Origin: Clostridiales bacterium
GTDB taxonomy: Bacteria > Bacillota > Clostridia > Tissierellales > GPF-1
Reading direction: 5' to 3'
DNA length: 64,000 nt
NCBI GenBank assembly: GCA_013619125.1
Contig: JABXKS010000001.1
Coordinates: 99,096 to 163,095 of the forward strand
Within the stretch, counting starts at the first letter, position 1. The number at the start of each line of letters is the position of its first letter. A program made the translations under genes and the position numbers. This document shows, in pieces, positions 24,634 through 34,455 of this stretch. The notes beneath the pieces were generated by a model, which was not told where the DNA came from, did not search any database, and saw only the letters and a program-made list of their open reading frames with translations.

Positions 24634-26106
24634 ATGAAATCAAAGTACAAATTGCCAACTGCATTTACTACACTCATTATCATTTCGATTGTAATCGCAC
24701 TACTAACATTTGTAATTCCAGCAGGGCAGTACTCGTTTGATGAAAATAACAGACCTATTGCAGGGTCCTATGCAGCTATGGAAGCCAATCCACAAGGACT
24801 TTGGGACATAGGCGCAGCGCCGATCAAAGGTTTTAATATGGCGTTGGATGTTGCTCTTTTCGTTCTAATACTCGGAGGATGCCTTGGAGTTCTTTTTGAA
24901 ACAAGAGCCATTGATGCAGGTTTCGCAAAAGTAGCGAAAAAGCTGAAAGGTAGAGAGCGCCTCATGATTCCTATCTTATTAGGAATTTGTATGATTGGTG
25001 GATCCACGTACGGTCTTGCCGAGGAAACAATCGCATTCTATCCGATCATCGTTCCCATATTACTTGCAGCTGGCTACGATGTTGTCACTGCAGTCATGGT
25101 TATCTTTCTTGGTGCCGGGTTGGGAGTTGGCGCTGCAATTATTAATCCATTCAACGTAGGCATTGCATCAAGTCTTGCCAATATTTCCGTAGGAGAAGGC
25201 ATTGGCGCTAGAGTTCTTCTGTTCCTTGCATATTTGGCTTTCGGAATATTCTTCGTCACGAGATACGCTGAAAAGGTGAAGAAAAACCCTGAAAAATCCA
25301 TTGTTTATGACATCAGAGAAACGGTGGAAGCGCCGTTTAGAAAGCACTCTGATGAGGAAATCCCTGAAATGAACAAGAAACGCAGAAATATTCTTGTTGT
25401 ATTTGGAATGTTGTTCGCGATTATGATTGTTTCACTGATTCCATGGGACTTCAAATTTGGAATTACTTTCTTTACAGATATCAATAACAGCATGAAAGCC
25501 ATTCCGGTACTTGGCAAAGTCATCGGACATACAGTTGCTTTCGGAGACTGGTATTTCCAAGAATTAACGGTATTGTTCCTTGCTGGAGCTGTCATTATCG
25601 GTAAGATGTATGGAATGAAAGAAAATCAGATTGTAAAGCATTTTATTATCGGGGCAAAGGACTTATTAAGTGTCGCGTTAATCCTTGGTGTTGCACGAGG
25701 CATTTCTGTCATCATGATTGATGGACACATCATAGGTACGGTACTTCATGCAGGGGAGCAAATCTTATCTGAACTCAATTCAGTTGTGTTCGCTGCCATT
25801 GCATATGTGGTGTATATCCCTTTATCGTTCCTTATTCCATCATCGTCTGGCCTTGCAACTGCATCAATTCCAATTATGGCGCCACTCAGCGATTTCGCAG
25901 GAGTGGGGAGAGAATATATGGTTATGGCATTTGCAGCCGGCGCTGAGACAATGAATTTCTTCTCACCGACGCAAGCGGTTCTTATAGGTGCGTTAACACT
26001 TTGCGGCATCCCGTTTGGTCGCTGGCTAAAAGTCATCATGCCATTTGTTTTGGGTATTATGGGGATCACCATCGCTGTTTTGGCTATTGGGATTATGTTT
26101 ATATAA
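24634..26106 (+). CDS. YfcC family transporter
   Basis: This 490-residue protein has about twelve hydrophobic helices and matches the YfcC family, related to basic amino acid antiporters (ArcD-like). LTFVIPAGQYSFDE near residue 25 and GGSTYGLAEETIAFYPI, followed later by PSSSGLATASIPIMAPL, are characteristic. The start is placed at 24634 because AGGAGGG lies just upstream. It precedes an opine dehydrogenase by 32 bases; together they suggest uptake and use, or export, of an opine or the matching amino acid. Confidence 0.88.
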   Translation: MKSKYKLPTAFTTLIIISIVIALLTFVIPAGQYSFDENNRPIAGSYAAMEANPQGLWDIGAAPIKGFNMALDVALFVLILGGCLGVLFETRAIDAGFAKVAKKLKGRERLMIPILLGICMIGGSTYGLAEETIAFYPIIVPILLAAGYDVVTAVMVIFLGAGLGVGAAIINPFNVGIASSLANISVGEGIGARVLLFLAYLAFGIFFVTRYAEKVKKNPEKSIVYDIRETVEAPFRKHSDEEIPEMNKKRRNILVVFGMLFAIMIVSLIPWDFKFGITFFTDINNSMKAIPVLGKVIGHTVAFGDWYFQELTVLFLAGAVIIGKMYGMKENQIVKHFIIGAKDLLSVALILGVARGISVIMIDGHIIGTVLHAGEQILSELNSVVFAAIAYVVYIPLSFLIPSSSGLATASIPIMAPLSDFAGVGREYMVMAFAAGAETMNFFSPTQAVLIGALTLCGIPFGRWLKVIMPFVLGIMGITIAVLAIGIMFI

Positions 26107-26138
26107 GTAATTGGATTTTTATATAGGAGGGTTATCAT

Positions 26139-27251
26139 ATGTGTAAAATTACGGTTCTTGGTGCTGGCAACGGTGGCGTGACTGCTTCTTATCATTTTGC
26201 AAAAAACGGGAATCAAGTTTGTCTATTTGACTTCCCAGAATTCAGCACTCAAATTAAAGCAATCAATGAACGTTCAGGCATTCAAGCATTAGAAGAAGAT
26301 CATGGATGTTCAATGATTCTTCCTGGTTTCGAAAAACTAGTAAAAGCAACAACGGACATTAAAGAAGCGATGGATTTTTCAGATGTATACGTAATGATTT
26401 GTCCATCATTTGCACAAGAAGTGTTCTTCAAGCAAATGATCCCATATCTGAAAGATGGTCAAACCATTATCGTAATGCCGGGGAATTATGGCGGATTGGT
26501 TCTTAGCCAAATGAAAAATCTTTCTGATAAAGCGGATACGGATGTTACATTTGTTGATGCGATCAGCATTCCATGGGCATGCAGAATCGTAGAACCGGGT
26601 ATCATAACAATCATGGGTATCAAAGAATTTTTACCTGTGAGCATCTATCCGGTTAAAAATGCAACGGAAGAAACCATCGAAACGATTAAGTCAGTTTTGC
26701 CGATCGAAATCGAGATTTTGCCAAACCCTGTTGTTGCGGGACTTGAAAACATTAACTTTGGCGGTCATCCGCTTCTAACGACTTTAAATATGGGTATTCT
26801 AGAGAATTTTAAGGGCGATTTCAATTATTACAAGGATTGTTGTTCTCCTGCTACAGCAAACGCTGCAGCTAGAATGGACAAAGAGCGTTTATCAGTTGGA
26901 AAAGCTTTTGGATTAAAGCTGAGAACTGAGCTAGAAGCGATGAATGCATTGTATGATTGCGACTTTACCACAGTCTATGAATTTAATAGAGCTTCATCGA
27001 CACACGGTAAAATCAATAGCGCGCCAAGTTCCTCCAAGCAAAGATATATCACAGAAGATGTGCCGTACCTTCTTGTGCCTTGCTATGAACTAGCCAAAGC
27101 AGCTGGCCTAAAAGTACCGATCGTAGAATCCTGTATAACGATTGCTTCTGCTTATAACGACGCAGACTATTTCAAATCAGGAATTACTTTAGAAAAAATG
27201 GGCTTGAACAATATGACTAGAGAAGAAATCATTGAACTTTTGAAAAACTAA
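26139..27251 (+). CDS. NAD/NADP octopine/nopaline dehydrogenase family protein
   Basis: This 370-residue protein has an N-terminal Rossmann fold (ITVLGAGNGGVTASY, with GAGNGG at residues 8-13) and a C-terminal helical octopine dehydrogenase domain. His210 in NFGGHP matches the conserved catalytic histidine, and FNRASSTHGKINSAPSS is a further typical block. Opine dehydrogenases reversibly condense an amino acid with a 2-oxoacid using NAD(P)H. Direct linkage to a YfcC transporter and a two-component system suggests opine-type amino acid metabolism. Substrate is unknown. AGGAGGG precedes the ATG. Confidence 0.88.
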   Translation: MCKITVLGAGNGGVTASYHFAKNGNQVCLFDFPEFSTQIKAINERSGIQALEEDHGCSMILPGFEKLVKATTDIKEAMDFSDVYVMICPSFAQEVFFKQMIPYLKDGQTIIVMPGNYGGLVLSQMKNLSDKADTDVTFVDAISIPWACRIVEPGIITIMGIKEFLPVSIYPVKNATEETIETIKSVLPIEIEILPNPVVAGLENINFGGHPLLTTLNMGILENFKGDFNYYKDCCSPATANAAARMDKERLSVGKAFGLKLRTELEAMNALYDCDFTTVYEFNRASSTHGKINSAPSSSKQRYITEDVPYLLVPCYELAKAAGLKVPIVESCITIASAYNDADYFKSGITLEKMGLNNMTREEIIELLKN

Positions 27252-27566
27252 AATTCGTCCGAATTATAGTTTTCAACTGCAAAAACAAACATATGAATAT
27301 TGATTAAATAGCTTCCTATAATAAGGCAAATTATTATAGGGGGCTATTTTTTTGGTCTGATCTTGCTAAAATGGAAAAGGAACACTACATGATCGTGTAC
27401 CATAATCAATCCAATGAAAAAGACAAATTATAGTAAATAACAAGTATGATGAAGAGTTTGGGAAAGTAGTAGTCTGGATGCATAAAGGGGGAAATGTTTG
27501 ATCGAAGTGAGGCGAGCGGGTACTATACATATATAAGAGTCTAACTTGAGTGAAGGTGGTGGAAAC
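27252..27566. other. Intergenic region between opine dehydrogenase and GGDEF/HD-GYP genes
   Basis: This 315-base region contains a strong terminator (27308-27353) and a weak candidate promoter for the next gene, TTGATC (27498-27503) and TACTAT (27521-27526), 17 bases apart. No gene is visible. Confidence 0.5.
27308..27353 (+). terminator. Terminator after opine dehydrogenase gene
   Basis: ATAGCTTCCTATAATAA pairs with TTATTATAGGGGGCTAT across a six-base loop, followed by a T-run. Confidence 0.88.
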
Positions 27567-29702
27567 GTGGGGAGTAAGGTGATTGGCTGGATCGATCGGC
27601 AAATTAAAGCATTCGATGGACAATTGGATCAGTGGAGCAATACGATTATGACGCGAGATCGGGAACCAGAGCAGAAGAATGGTCTTGGATTTACGAGAAA
27701 CGAAGCATTCTATAAAATTGCTTTGCTGTTTGCGATATTTGGTCTGGTTCCCATTTTTTTTGGTGCTTGGATGTTTTTCAAAGAAGGGTTGCCAGTGCCA
27801 GGTATGATGCAGGTACTGATATATTTAGCCATTGTCTACGTAACGGTGAGCAATAAAATTTTGGCGACGTCAAAGAGGATTATTTTTGTTTTTGGGTACT
27901 ATGGCTTGAGCTTAATGCTGCTGATTATGGTCGGGTCAAATGGCGCTGGGCTTATCTTGGTCATTTCCACGCTGGCCATTGCGGGTATCTTGTTGAATAA
28001 GAAACAGAGCATTGGCTTTGTTGTGAGCAACATCCTTATTTTTATGGGGGTAACTTTTTTACTGGGTTCAGGCGTTATGAATCATTTGGGGATTCAGGCG
28101 TATCAGGGGTCTTGGTTGATTGTGGCGATTTCCTCACAAGCTGTAGGCATTATCCTCATGCTGGTGATTCGTAGCATTTATAAGAACTTGGAGACACAAG
28201 CAGAATATCTGCTCATCAGCCGAGCGATGATTGCGGAAAGCGAAAAGCATTATCGACAGATGTTTGATGATTCTGGCGTGGGAATTAGCTACCTAACGAC
28301 AGATGGCGTTTTGGTATCGTTGAATCGATTGGCAGCTACTATTTTGGGCGGGAAGCCGGAAGAATTCGAGGGAAAATCCTTATATGAAATCTTTTCAAGA
28401 GTAGGGGCGGATCGCTATCAAAAGAGGCTCGCGAAGACTATCGCCAGTGAAGAACCACAAAAATATGAAGATCAGATCATTGTGGGAGCGGATGAAAGAT
28501 GGTTCGTGAGCACATTCGGTACAATCATAGATGCAAATGACAAGGTTACAGGGGTACAGATCGCCACCTTGGATATTTCTGAACGGAAGAAATTAGAGAA
28601 GGATCTCACCTATTCCAGTAGTCACGATTTTCTAACAGGCTTATACAACCGTAGGTATTTCGAAGAGCAATTGATCAGACTGGACCGAGAGGAGAATCTT
28701 CCCCTCACCATTATCATGGCAGACTTAAATGGATTAAAGCTGATCAATGATTCGTTTGGTCATCGGGATGGGGATCGATTGTTGATTGGGGCTGCGCGCG
28801 CATTACTGGCGGGATGTAGAAGAGATGATACCGTCGCGCGCATCGGAGGTGATGAGTTTGCGGTTTTATTGCCGTTGGCGGATCGAAGTATAGCTGAAGA
28901 GGTTGTTGGAAAGATTGTTGAGCATGTGAAACATGAGGTAACGGAGAAGTCTGTGCTTTCTATTTCTTTTGGACATGCAACCAAAGAAAAGGACGATCAG
29001 GATATGGATGATGTCTTTATGGAAGCGGAGAATCAAATGTACAAGCAAAAGATCTACGAAAGTTCAAGCATGCGAAGCAAAGCGATTGATGTCATCATGA
29101 ATAGCTTGTATGAAAAAAGCGAAAGGGAACTATACCACTCGAAACGTGTGGGATCCTTGTGTGGGCAAATTGCTTCCCGTATGGGATTCTCATTGAGACG
29201 AAGCAAGCGGATTCAATTGGCTGGATTGGTTCATGACATCGGAAAAATTGGTGTAGCTGAGAAAGTACTCAACAAGGTAGGGAGACTTGATGATCAGGAG
29301 TGGAAAGAAATACAGAATCATCCGGAAGCGGGCTGGCGAATTCTTTCTTCGGTTCATGAGTTTTCAGAGATCGCAAATTACATCTTGGACCATCACGAAC
29401 GTTGGGATGGGAAAGGGTATCCGAAGGGGCTAAGAGAAGAGCAGATCTCATTGGAAGCAAGGATCATAGCTGTCGCGGACGCCTTTGATGCCATGACGTC
29501 TCAGCGGTCTTACCGTGCACCGATGAAAATCGATGCGGCCGTTGAGGAAATCAAGAAATTTTCCGGATTGCAATTTGATCCCACCGTTGTTGAGGTGTTT
29601 GTTTCAAAATTTGCAACACTGACTTTGGCGGTGGATTTGACGGAAGAAAGCAATTTCAGTTCGATAAAATTAACAGCACAGGATCATCTTATGGATGAGT
29701 AG
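27567..29702 (+). CDS. Membrane PAS/GGDEF/HD-GYP protein (c-di-GMP turnover)
   Basis: This 711-residue protein has six hydrophobic helices (about residues 45-210), a PAS domain (about 225-345), a GGDEF domain with an intact RIGGDEFAVLLP motif and an HD-GYP domain with HDIGKIGV and HHERWDGKGYP. GGDEF domains make cyclic di-GMP and HD-GYP domains degrade it, so this is a dual-domain signalling protein with a membrane sensor. The GTG at 27567 follows AAGGTGGTGG; a TTG seven codons earlier is a possible alternative. It stands alone between terminators. Confidence 0.92.
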   Translation: MGSKVIGWIDRQIKAFDGQLDQWSNTIMTRDREPEQKNGLGFTRNEAFYKIALLFAIFGLVPIFFGAWMFFKEGLPVPGMMQVLIYLAIVYVTVSNKILATSKRIIFVFGYYGLSLMLLIMVGSNGAGLILVISTLAIAGILLNKKQSIGFVVSNILIFMGVTFLLGSGVMNHLGIQAYQGSWLIVAISSQAVGIILMLVIRSIYKNLETQAEYLLISRAMIAESEKHYRQMFDDSGVGISYLTTDGVLVSLNRLAATILGGKPEEFEGKSLYEIFSRVGADRYQKRLAKTIASEEPQKYEDQIIVGADERWFVSTFGTIIDANDKVTGVQIATLDISERKKLEKDLTYSSSHDFLTGLYNRRYFEEQLIRLDREENLPLTIIMADLNGLKLINDSFGHRDGDRLLIGAARALLAGCRRDDTVARIGGDEFAVLLPLADRSIAEEVVGKIVEHVKHEVTEKSVLSISFGHATKEKDDQDMDDVFMEAENQMYKQKIYESSSMRSKAIDVIMNSLYEKSERELYHSKRVGSLCGQIASRMGFSLRRSKRIQLAGLVHDIGKIGVAEKVLNKVGRLDDQEWKEIQNHPEAGWRILSSVHEFSEIANYILDHHERWDGKGYPKGLREEQISLEARIIAVADAFDAMTSQRSYRAPMKIDAAVEEIKKFSGLQFDPTVVEVFVSKFATLTLAVDLTEESNFSSIKLTAQDHLMDE

Positions 29703-29740
29703 TGTTTTTTTGTATTTGATCTTATGGAGTACGTAACAAG

Positions 29741-29777
29741 AGAACTGCCAAAAAAAGGCAGTTCTCTTTCTTTTTTT
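29741..29777 (+). terminator. Intrinsic terminator
   Basis: AGAACTGCC and GGCAGTTCT arms with an A-rich loop, followed by a T-rich tail. It ends the GGDEF/HD-GYP gene and, from the other side, may stop the RND operon. Confidence 0.88.
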
Positions 29778-29812
29778 ACGGGTGTCGCACGCAAGGATGA
29801 GACTGCGAGGCG

Positions 29813-30907
29813 TTATTCAATGATCAAGATCTTGTCGTCCACCCGAAGATCATTTTGACCGCGAATGATGATTGTTGACGATTCATTAAGTTCGTCCGAG
29901 ATCACTTCGATCTGGTCTCCGCTTGACAATCCAGTTTCCAACACCACTTTTTCTAACTGATCATTGTCATAGGTGAAGACATATTTTTCAATGCCTTTTC
30001 GGACAATGGCAGTCGAGGGAACCAAGAGGGCTTTGTAGGACTTTGTGACAAATTCAACTTCTGTGAAATCGCCGACGCCAATGTTGACGTCTTCCATAAT
30101 TTCTACGGCCACTTCAAACAGCTTGCTGCTCAAATCTGGAATTTCATTGATTGTACTGATTTTTCCGGGGACGATATGATCAATTCCCTCTAAAGACAAA
30201 TGAACATCTTGGTCCAGGGTTAATGTCTTTTTCAATTCACCGGGAACCATGGTTTTTACGTAGAGCGTGGTATTGTCGATGATGATTACGGCAAGTTGAT
30301 TTCCAGCGGTTTCGCCGACTTTAACATTCAGGGAGGCGATTTGACCCATGATGGGGCTTTGAACCAAGAGATCCTCAACGGTTGAGCGCAGACTGCTGAT
30401 TTGATTTTGATAGTTGGTATTGGCATCTTGATATTGCCGCTTCGTAACTAGCAATTGATCGTGCGAATCACTCAAGTTCTTTTCACTGATTGTTCCGGAA
30501 TCGAAGAGCAGCTTCTGAAGATTATAGGATTCCAGCGCGGCATTGTATTGCACAGAAAGGTTATCTCGGATGGTTCGCAATTGGCTCTCCGTGGCATTGT
30601 AGGTTGTCTTGGTGCTTGGATTGCTCAATTGGATCATGGGCATATCTTTTTCGATGAAATCGCCGGGTTTAACAAAGATGGCTTCGATTTCGCCTGGGGG
30701 ATTCAAGTAGACATCGAATTGATTGTTGGGGATTACTTCCCCAATCGTGACGTAGGTTTCTTCGACGGTATCCTGTACCACATGGCCTAGTTTTACCGGA
30801 ATAACTGGTTTTGCCGCCTCGGCTTCAGGGGCAGCTGCACTGCAGCCGGCAAGGGTCGCCACCAAGAGGAAAGTTAGTACGGATAAGGTGATCTTTTTAG
30901 TGATCAT
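29813..30907 (-). CDS. RND efflux adaptor lipoprotein (HlyD/AcrA family)
   Basis: This 364-residue protein is the periplasmic-adaptor-type partner of an RND pump. The N-terminal signal LSVLTFLLVATLAGC ends in a lipobox with Cys22, so it is a lipoprotein. A biotinyl-lipoyl-like strand pair (GEIEAIFVKPGDFIEKD) and a long coiled coil (about residues 110-190) are followed by beta-barrel and C-terminal domains. It starts with an ATGA overlap to the pump gene. In a cell with one membrane it would sit on the outer face; whether this organism has an outer membrane cannot be told here. Confidence 0.92.
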   Translation of the reverse strand: MITKKITLSVLTFLLVATLAGCSAAAPEAEAAKPVIPVKLGHVVQDTVEETYVTIGEVIPNNQFDVYLNPPGEIEAIFVKPGDFIEKDMPMIQLSNPSTKTTYNATESQLRTIRDNLSVQYNAALESYNLQKLLFDSGTISEKNLSDSHDQLLVTKRQYQDANTNYQNQISSLRSTVEDLLVQSPIMGQIASLNVKVGETAGNQLAVIIIDNTTLYVKTMVPGELKKTLTLDQDVHLSLEGIDHIVPGKISTINEIPDLSSKLFEVAVEIMEDVNIGVGDFTEVEFVTKSYKALLVPSTAIVRKGIEKYVFTYDNDQLEKVVLETGLSSGDQIEVISDELNESSTIIIRGQNDLRVDDKILIIE

Positions 30908-33900
30908 TGCGACACCTCCTTTCTCGTTTTGGACACTCGGGCAAACAGTCCGTAGATTGTTGGAATAAACAGTAACGTGAGTATGGTTGTCATCATTAAG
31001 CCAAAGATCAGCGCGTAACTAAATTGCGCGTAGTATGCTTCCTTAAAGGCCAGCGGGAGGACTCCGCTAATGGTGGTGAGGGTTGTCGCCAAAACCGGAT
31101 TGAACCTGGTTTTGCCGGCTTCTTTAATTGCATCTATGATTTGATGGCCTTCCGATCGAAGATAGTTGATATAGTCGATCAAAACAATGGCATCATTGAC
31201 GGCAATTCCCACCAGAGCGACAAGACCCATAAAGGCATAGAATCCAAATTCATTGCCCGTAATAATTAGTCCCCAGATTACACCGATCACGGCCATTGGA
31301 ATGGTCGTCAAAATAATGAAAGGCTGGCTGATGGATTTAAACTGCAGGGTCAAGATGATGAAAACCAAGAAAATGGCTAAAATCATACTCTGGAACAGAT
31401 TGCCAAAGTTTTGTGAAATTCCTTCGACATCGCCGGAGTAAAGCAAGGCAACCCCGGCTGGAATGGCATCGGTTGGATAGAGCGCTTGCAACTGATTTGC
31501 CACGTCGTTGACGTTATAGTCTTCCTTAAGATCAGCGGTAATGGAGATTACCCGTTCTCCGTCCTTGCGCGAAATCGTCGAGATTCCGGATTGTTCCACG
31601 AGATCAGCGATGTTTGAAAGAGTCAGCATATTGCCTGTCGGTGTCGCAATAAATAGATTGTTGACTTCGTTGACGCTGTGGATCAACTCGAGATCCTGAC
31701 GGATGACGACATCAATTTCACTTTGCCCGCTTCGCAAGGTGGTGGCTGTAATTCCGTTGATTTCTCCGCGCAACTGATTGGTGATTTGTTGAGGGGAGAC
31801 CCCGTAATTCAAGCTTTTGCTCTTGTTGATGTCGATTAGCAATTGGGGAACGCCTTGTGAGGAAGAGGACTCGATGTTGTATACGCCTTCAATCCCCTGC
31901 AGGGAAGTCTCCACTTCGTTGGCGAACAGCGCGCTATTATTCAAATTGTCGCCAGTGATCCGGAGTTCGATCGGTTTCCCCACCGGAGGACCAGCAGCCA
32001 GGGACTGAATCGATATTTTCGCGCCAGGTATTTTCTTGATTTGCTCATCGATATCATTTAGGATGGCAAACCCATTTTTTTGTGAAATATCAAGCTCCAC
32101 AGAAAGGGTAGCCGAGTCAATTTCATTTCCGCCAATCGTTGAATTGAATTGGGAAACGGCATCATTGCGAATTAGCAAAGCTTCAATTTCTTTGACAACA
32201 ATGTCTGTTGCGTTAAGGGTCATGCCGCCAACCGTGTCGACCTTGATATTCAATGAGGTCGGTTCGCTATTCGGGAAGAAAGCAATTTTTAATAAACCGG
32301 TGCTGAAGGTTGCGAAACTACCAGCCAAGGCAAGAAATCCAATCAGCAATACGACAACGGCCCGTCGTTTCTTCGAAACAATCCAACCAATTAGGTGGCT
32401 GTAGACTTTGGTAACCTTGGAATCTTCCAAGCCCTTATCTTGCAAGAATAGAACCTTTAAGAGCATCAAACTTGTGAAAATGGCCATCATGATCAAGGCC
32501 AAACGCAGGTTGTTTCCGCCATCATAGAAAGCGTAAAAGCTCAATGCTGCCACGATGACAACGGAAAAGATTCCTTTGATTAGGGGGTTGATTGTATGCT
32601 TCTGGTTGCCACTTAAAAGTTTAGCCGCGATGCTTGGGGTGATCACAATGGACACGACCAAAGCAACGCTGATTGTAATCATAATGGTAATGGGGATGGT
32701 GGAGATAAACGCACCCAGAATTCCTGGTAAAATTGCCAAAGGGAAAAAGGCGGCCAGAGTCGTGAAGGTGGAAGAGACGATGGGGAAGCCCACTTGATTG
32801 GTACCATAGTAGGCAGCGTCTTTTGCGCTCATTCCCTTTTTCTTCAACCGATCAATGTTCTCCATTACGATAATGGAGTTATCGACCAAGAGTCCAAGGG
32901 CGACGATTAATCCAAGAATCGCAAAGGTGTTAAAGGTAATGCCGAATGCATTCAAGATCCCAAGCGTACCCAATAAGCTTAAGGGGATGGTAATGGACAC
33001 AATCAAAGATTCCTTGATCCCGATAAAGAGGAATAAAACAATAATGACCACGATCAGCCCAGAAAATGCGGATCCTTGAATTTTATCCAGATCATTGGAG
33101 ACGTTTACGGCCAGGTCATTCGAAACATTCACGGTAACATCTGTGGGATATAAAAGACCCTTTTCTTCTTCAAGAAGCGTTTGGATGGCTTGGCTTGTGC
33201 CGATCACATCGCTGCCTACTTTTCGGCTGACAGACAAGAATACCGATGGCAAAGCCTGGTCGTTGACATCTTTGATAAAGGTGCGGTTGTAGCTTCGAAT
33301 CGGCTCGATTCCATCAATGACTTCGGCGACATCCTTTACATATACTTGACTGTTGATCCGTGTATCCTCGATTTCTTGAACGGTTTGAAATCGTTCATCG
33401 ACTCGCAAGTTGTAACGAACTCCGTTAAGAGCAACTTCACCAACGGGGGCGCTATAGTTTTGTGAGGCGATGGCGTTGCGGAGAGCATTGTAATCAACAC
33501 CGTATTTCATCATGAGTAGTTCATTGGTTACGATTTCGATTTCTCGATTGACGTTCCCCGAAAGCGTCACGTCTTGGACGCCGCGGACGCCTTCGATTTC
33601 ATTGGCAAGATCTTCCGCAATTAAGGTCAGTTGATCCTGAGAGTAATTCCCCGCCACAGAGATATTCATCAGCGGGATTTCCGATGTGGAAAAAATAAAG
33701 GATCTGGGATCCTGAACCCCATCCGAGAATTGTAGTTCTTTTAGGGCGTTGTCAATTTCGATTTTCTTTTGATCGATGTCGATCCCTTCGATATAGGTGA
33801 TGCTGACGACGGATAAGCCAAAGCTTGTTTCGGATTCGATGGTTTCGATATCGTCAAATTCTTTGATTTTGTTTTCAATCTTTTCGGTGACCAGGAATTC

Positions 33901-34122
33901 AACATCCTCCGGGCTCGCGCCGGGGAAAAGGGTTTGAACGGTAATCGCAGGAAAGACGATTTCGGGCAGGGATTCTCTCGGTAAGTTTATAATGCCCGCA
34001 ATACCGATGCTTAGGATTAATAAAATGATCAAAACGGTGAGCTGGAATTGGTTGATAAATCCAAGCGCCGCCTTGCCAAAGATATTAATTTTGATTTTCT
34101 TTTCATTGAGGTTCTCGTTCAT
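30904..34122 (-). CDS. RND (AcrB/MdtB-type) efflux permease
   Basis: This 1072-residue protein has the RND layout: a first membrane helix, a large extracytoplasmic loop, six helices, a second large loop and five final helices. LPRESLPEIVFPAITVQT and FPGASPEDVEFLVTEKIE mark the porter domain start, and LVDNSIIVMENIDR in the fourth helix carries the proton-relay region. GIAVNDAIVLIDYIN is in the second half. It pumps drugs or other hydrophobic compounds with the adaptor encoded next. GGAGG lies seven bases before the ATG at 34122. Confidence 0.93.
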   Translation of the reverse strand: MNENLNEKKIKINIFGKAALGFINQFQLTVLIILLILSIGIAGIINLPRESLPEIVFPAITVQTLFPGASPEDVEFLVTEKIENKIKEFDDIETIESETSFGLSVVSITYIEGIDIDQKKIEIDNALKELQFSDGVQDPRSFIFSTSEIPLMNISVAGNYSQDQLTLIAEDLANEIEGVRGVQDVTLSGNVNREIEIVTNELLMMKYGVDYNALRNAIASQNYSAPVGEVALNGVRYNLRVDERFQTVQEIEDTRINSQVYVKDVAEVIDGIEPIRSYNRTFIKDVNDQALPSVFLSVSRKVGSDVIGTSQAIQTLLEEEKGLLYPTDVTVNVSNDLAVNVSNDLDKIQGSAFSGLIVVIIVLFLFIGIKESLIVSITIPLSLLGTLGILNAFGITFNTFAILGLIVALGLLVDNSIIVMENIDRLKKKGMSAKDAAYYGTNQVGFPIVSSTFTTLAAFFPLAILPGILGAFISTIPITIMITISVALVVSIVITPSIAAKLLSGNQKHTINPLIKGIFSVVIVAALSFYAFYDGGNNLRLALIMMAIFTSLMLLKVLFLQDKGLEDSKVTKVYSHLIGWIVSKKRRAVVVLLIGFLALAGSFATFSTGLLKIAFFPNSEPTSLNIKVDTVGGMTLNATDIVVKEIEALLIRNDAVSQFNSTIGGNEIDSATLSVELDISQKNGFAILNDIDEQIKKIPGAKISIQSLAAGPPVGKPIELRITGDNLNNSALFANEVETSLQGIEGVYNIESSSSQGVPQLLIDINKSKSLNYGVSPQQITNQLRGEINGITATTLRSGQSEIDVVIRQDLELIHSVNEVNNLFIATPTGNMLTLSNIADLVEQSGISTISRKDGERVISITADLKEDYNVNDVANQLQALYPTDAIPAGVALLYSGDVEGISQNFGNLFQSMILAIFLVFIILTLQFKSISQPFIILTTIPMAVIGVIWGLIITGNEFGFYAFMGLVALVGIAVNDAIVLIDYINYLRSEGHQIIDAIKEAGKTRFNPVLATTLTTISGVLPLAFKEAYYAQFSYALIFGLMMTTILTLLFIPTIYGLFARVSKTRKEVSQ

Positions 34123-34455
34123 AGCAGGTCCTCCATAGAAGATACATGACATTCATGTAACCCGCGGATCGGGTTTGTTTTGGCGTCTCTTGTTTCCAAT
34201 ATACCCAAAAGGTGACTTCCTTACATTTTGGCAAACTGCGATTCTGAAGAGACGAACTTGGGTTTTATAGGAATTAAGGCTCTATTGCTCTGACGTTTCC
34301 ATGGTTTTCAAACGCATAAGTAGGCCGTGGTTGTAAGAATGCGTTTTTTCACGGTATAATTATAGATACGGATTCACCTTGCTTTAGGAGAAGTTGAAAG
34401 ACGATGCGGAAGAATCAATGTAGGAAAAGATGACAAAGCATTGGGGGGGGATGTT
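34123..34455. other. Divergent intergenic region with nested inverted repeats and promoter
   Basis: This 333-base region separates the RND operon from the methyltransferase. CGTCTCTT and AAGAGACG (near 34183 and 34246) enclose an inner CCAAAA/TTTTGG pair. A promoter for the methyltransferase is seen at 34331-34360. No gene is visible. Confidence 0.5.
34331..34360 (+). promoter_or_regulatory. Predicted promoter of methyltransferase gene
   Basis: TTGTAA (34331-34336) and a perfect TATAAT (34355-34360) are 18 bases apart, about 95 bases upstream of the methyltransferase start. Confidence 0.6.

Noticed and set aside
27546..27566. TTG at 27546 as the start of the GGDEF/HD-GYP gene
   Set aside because: The GTG at 27567 has AAGGTGGTGG directly upstream, whereas the TTG has no clear ribosome binding site. 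The earlier start remains possible.
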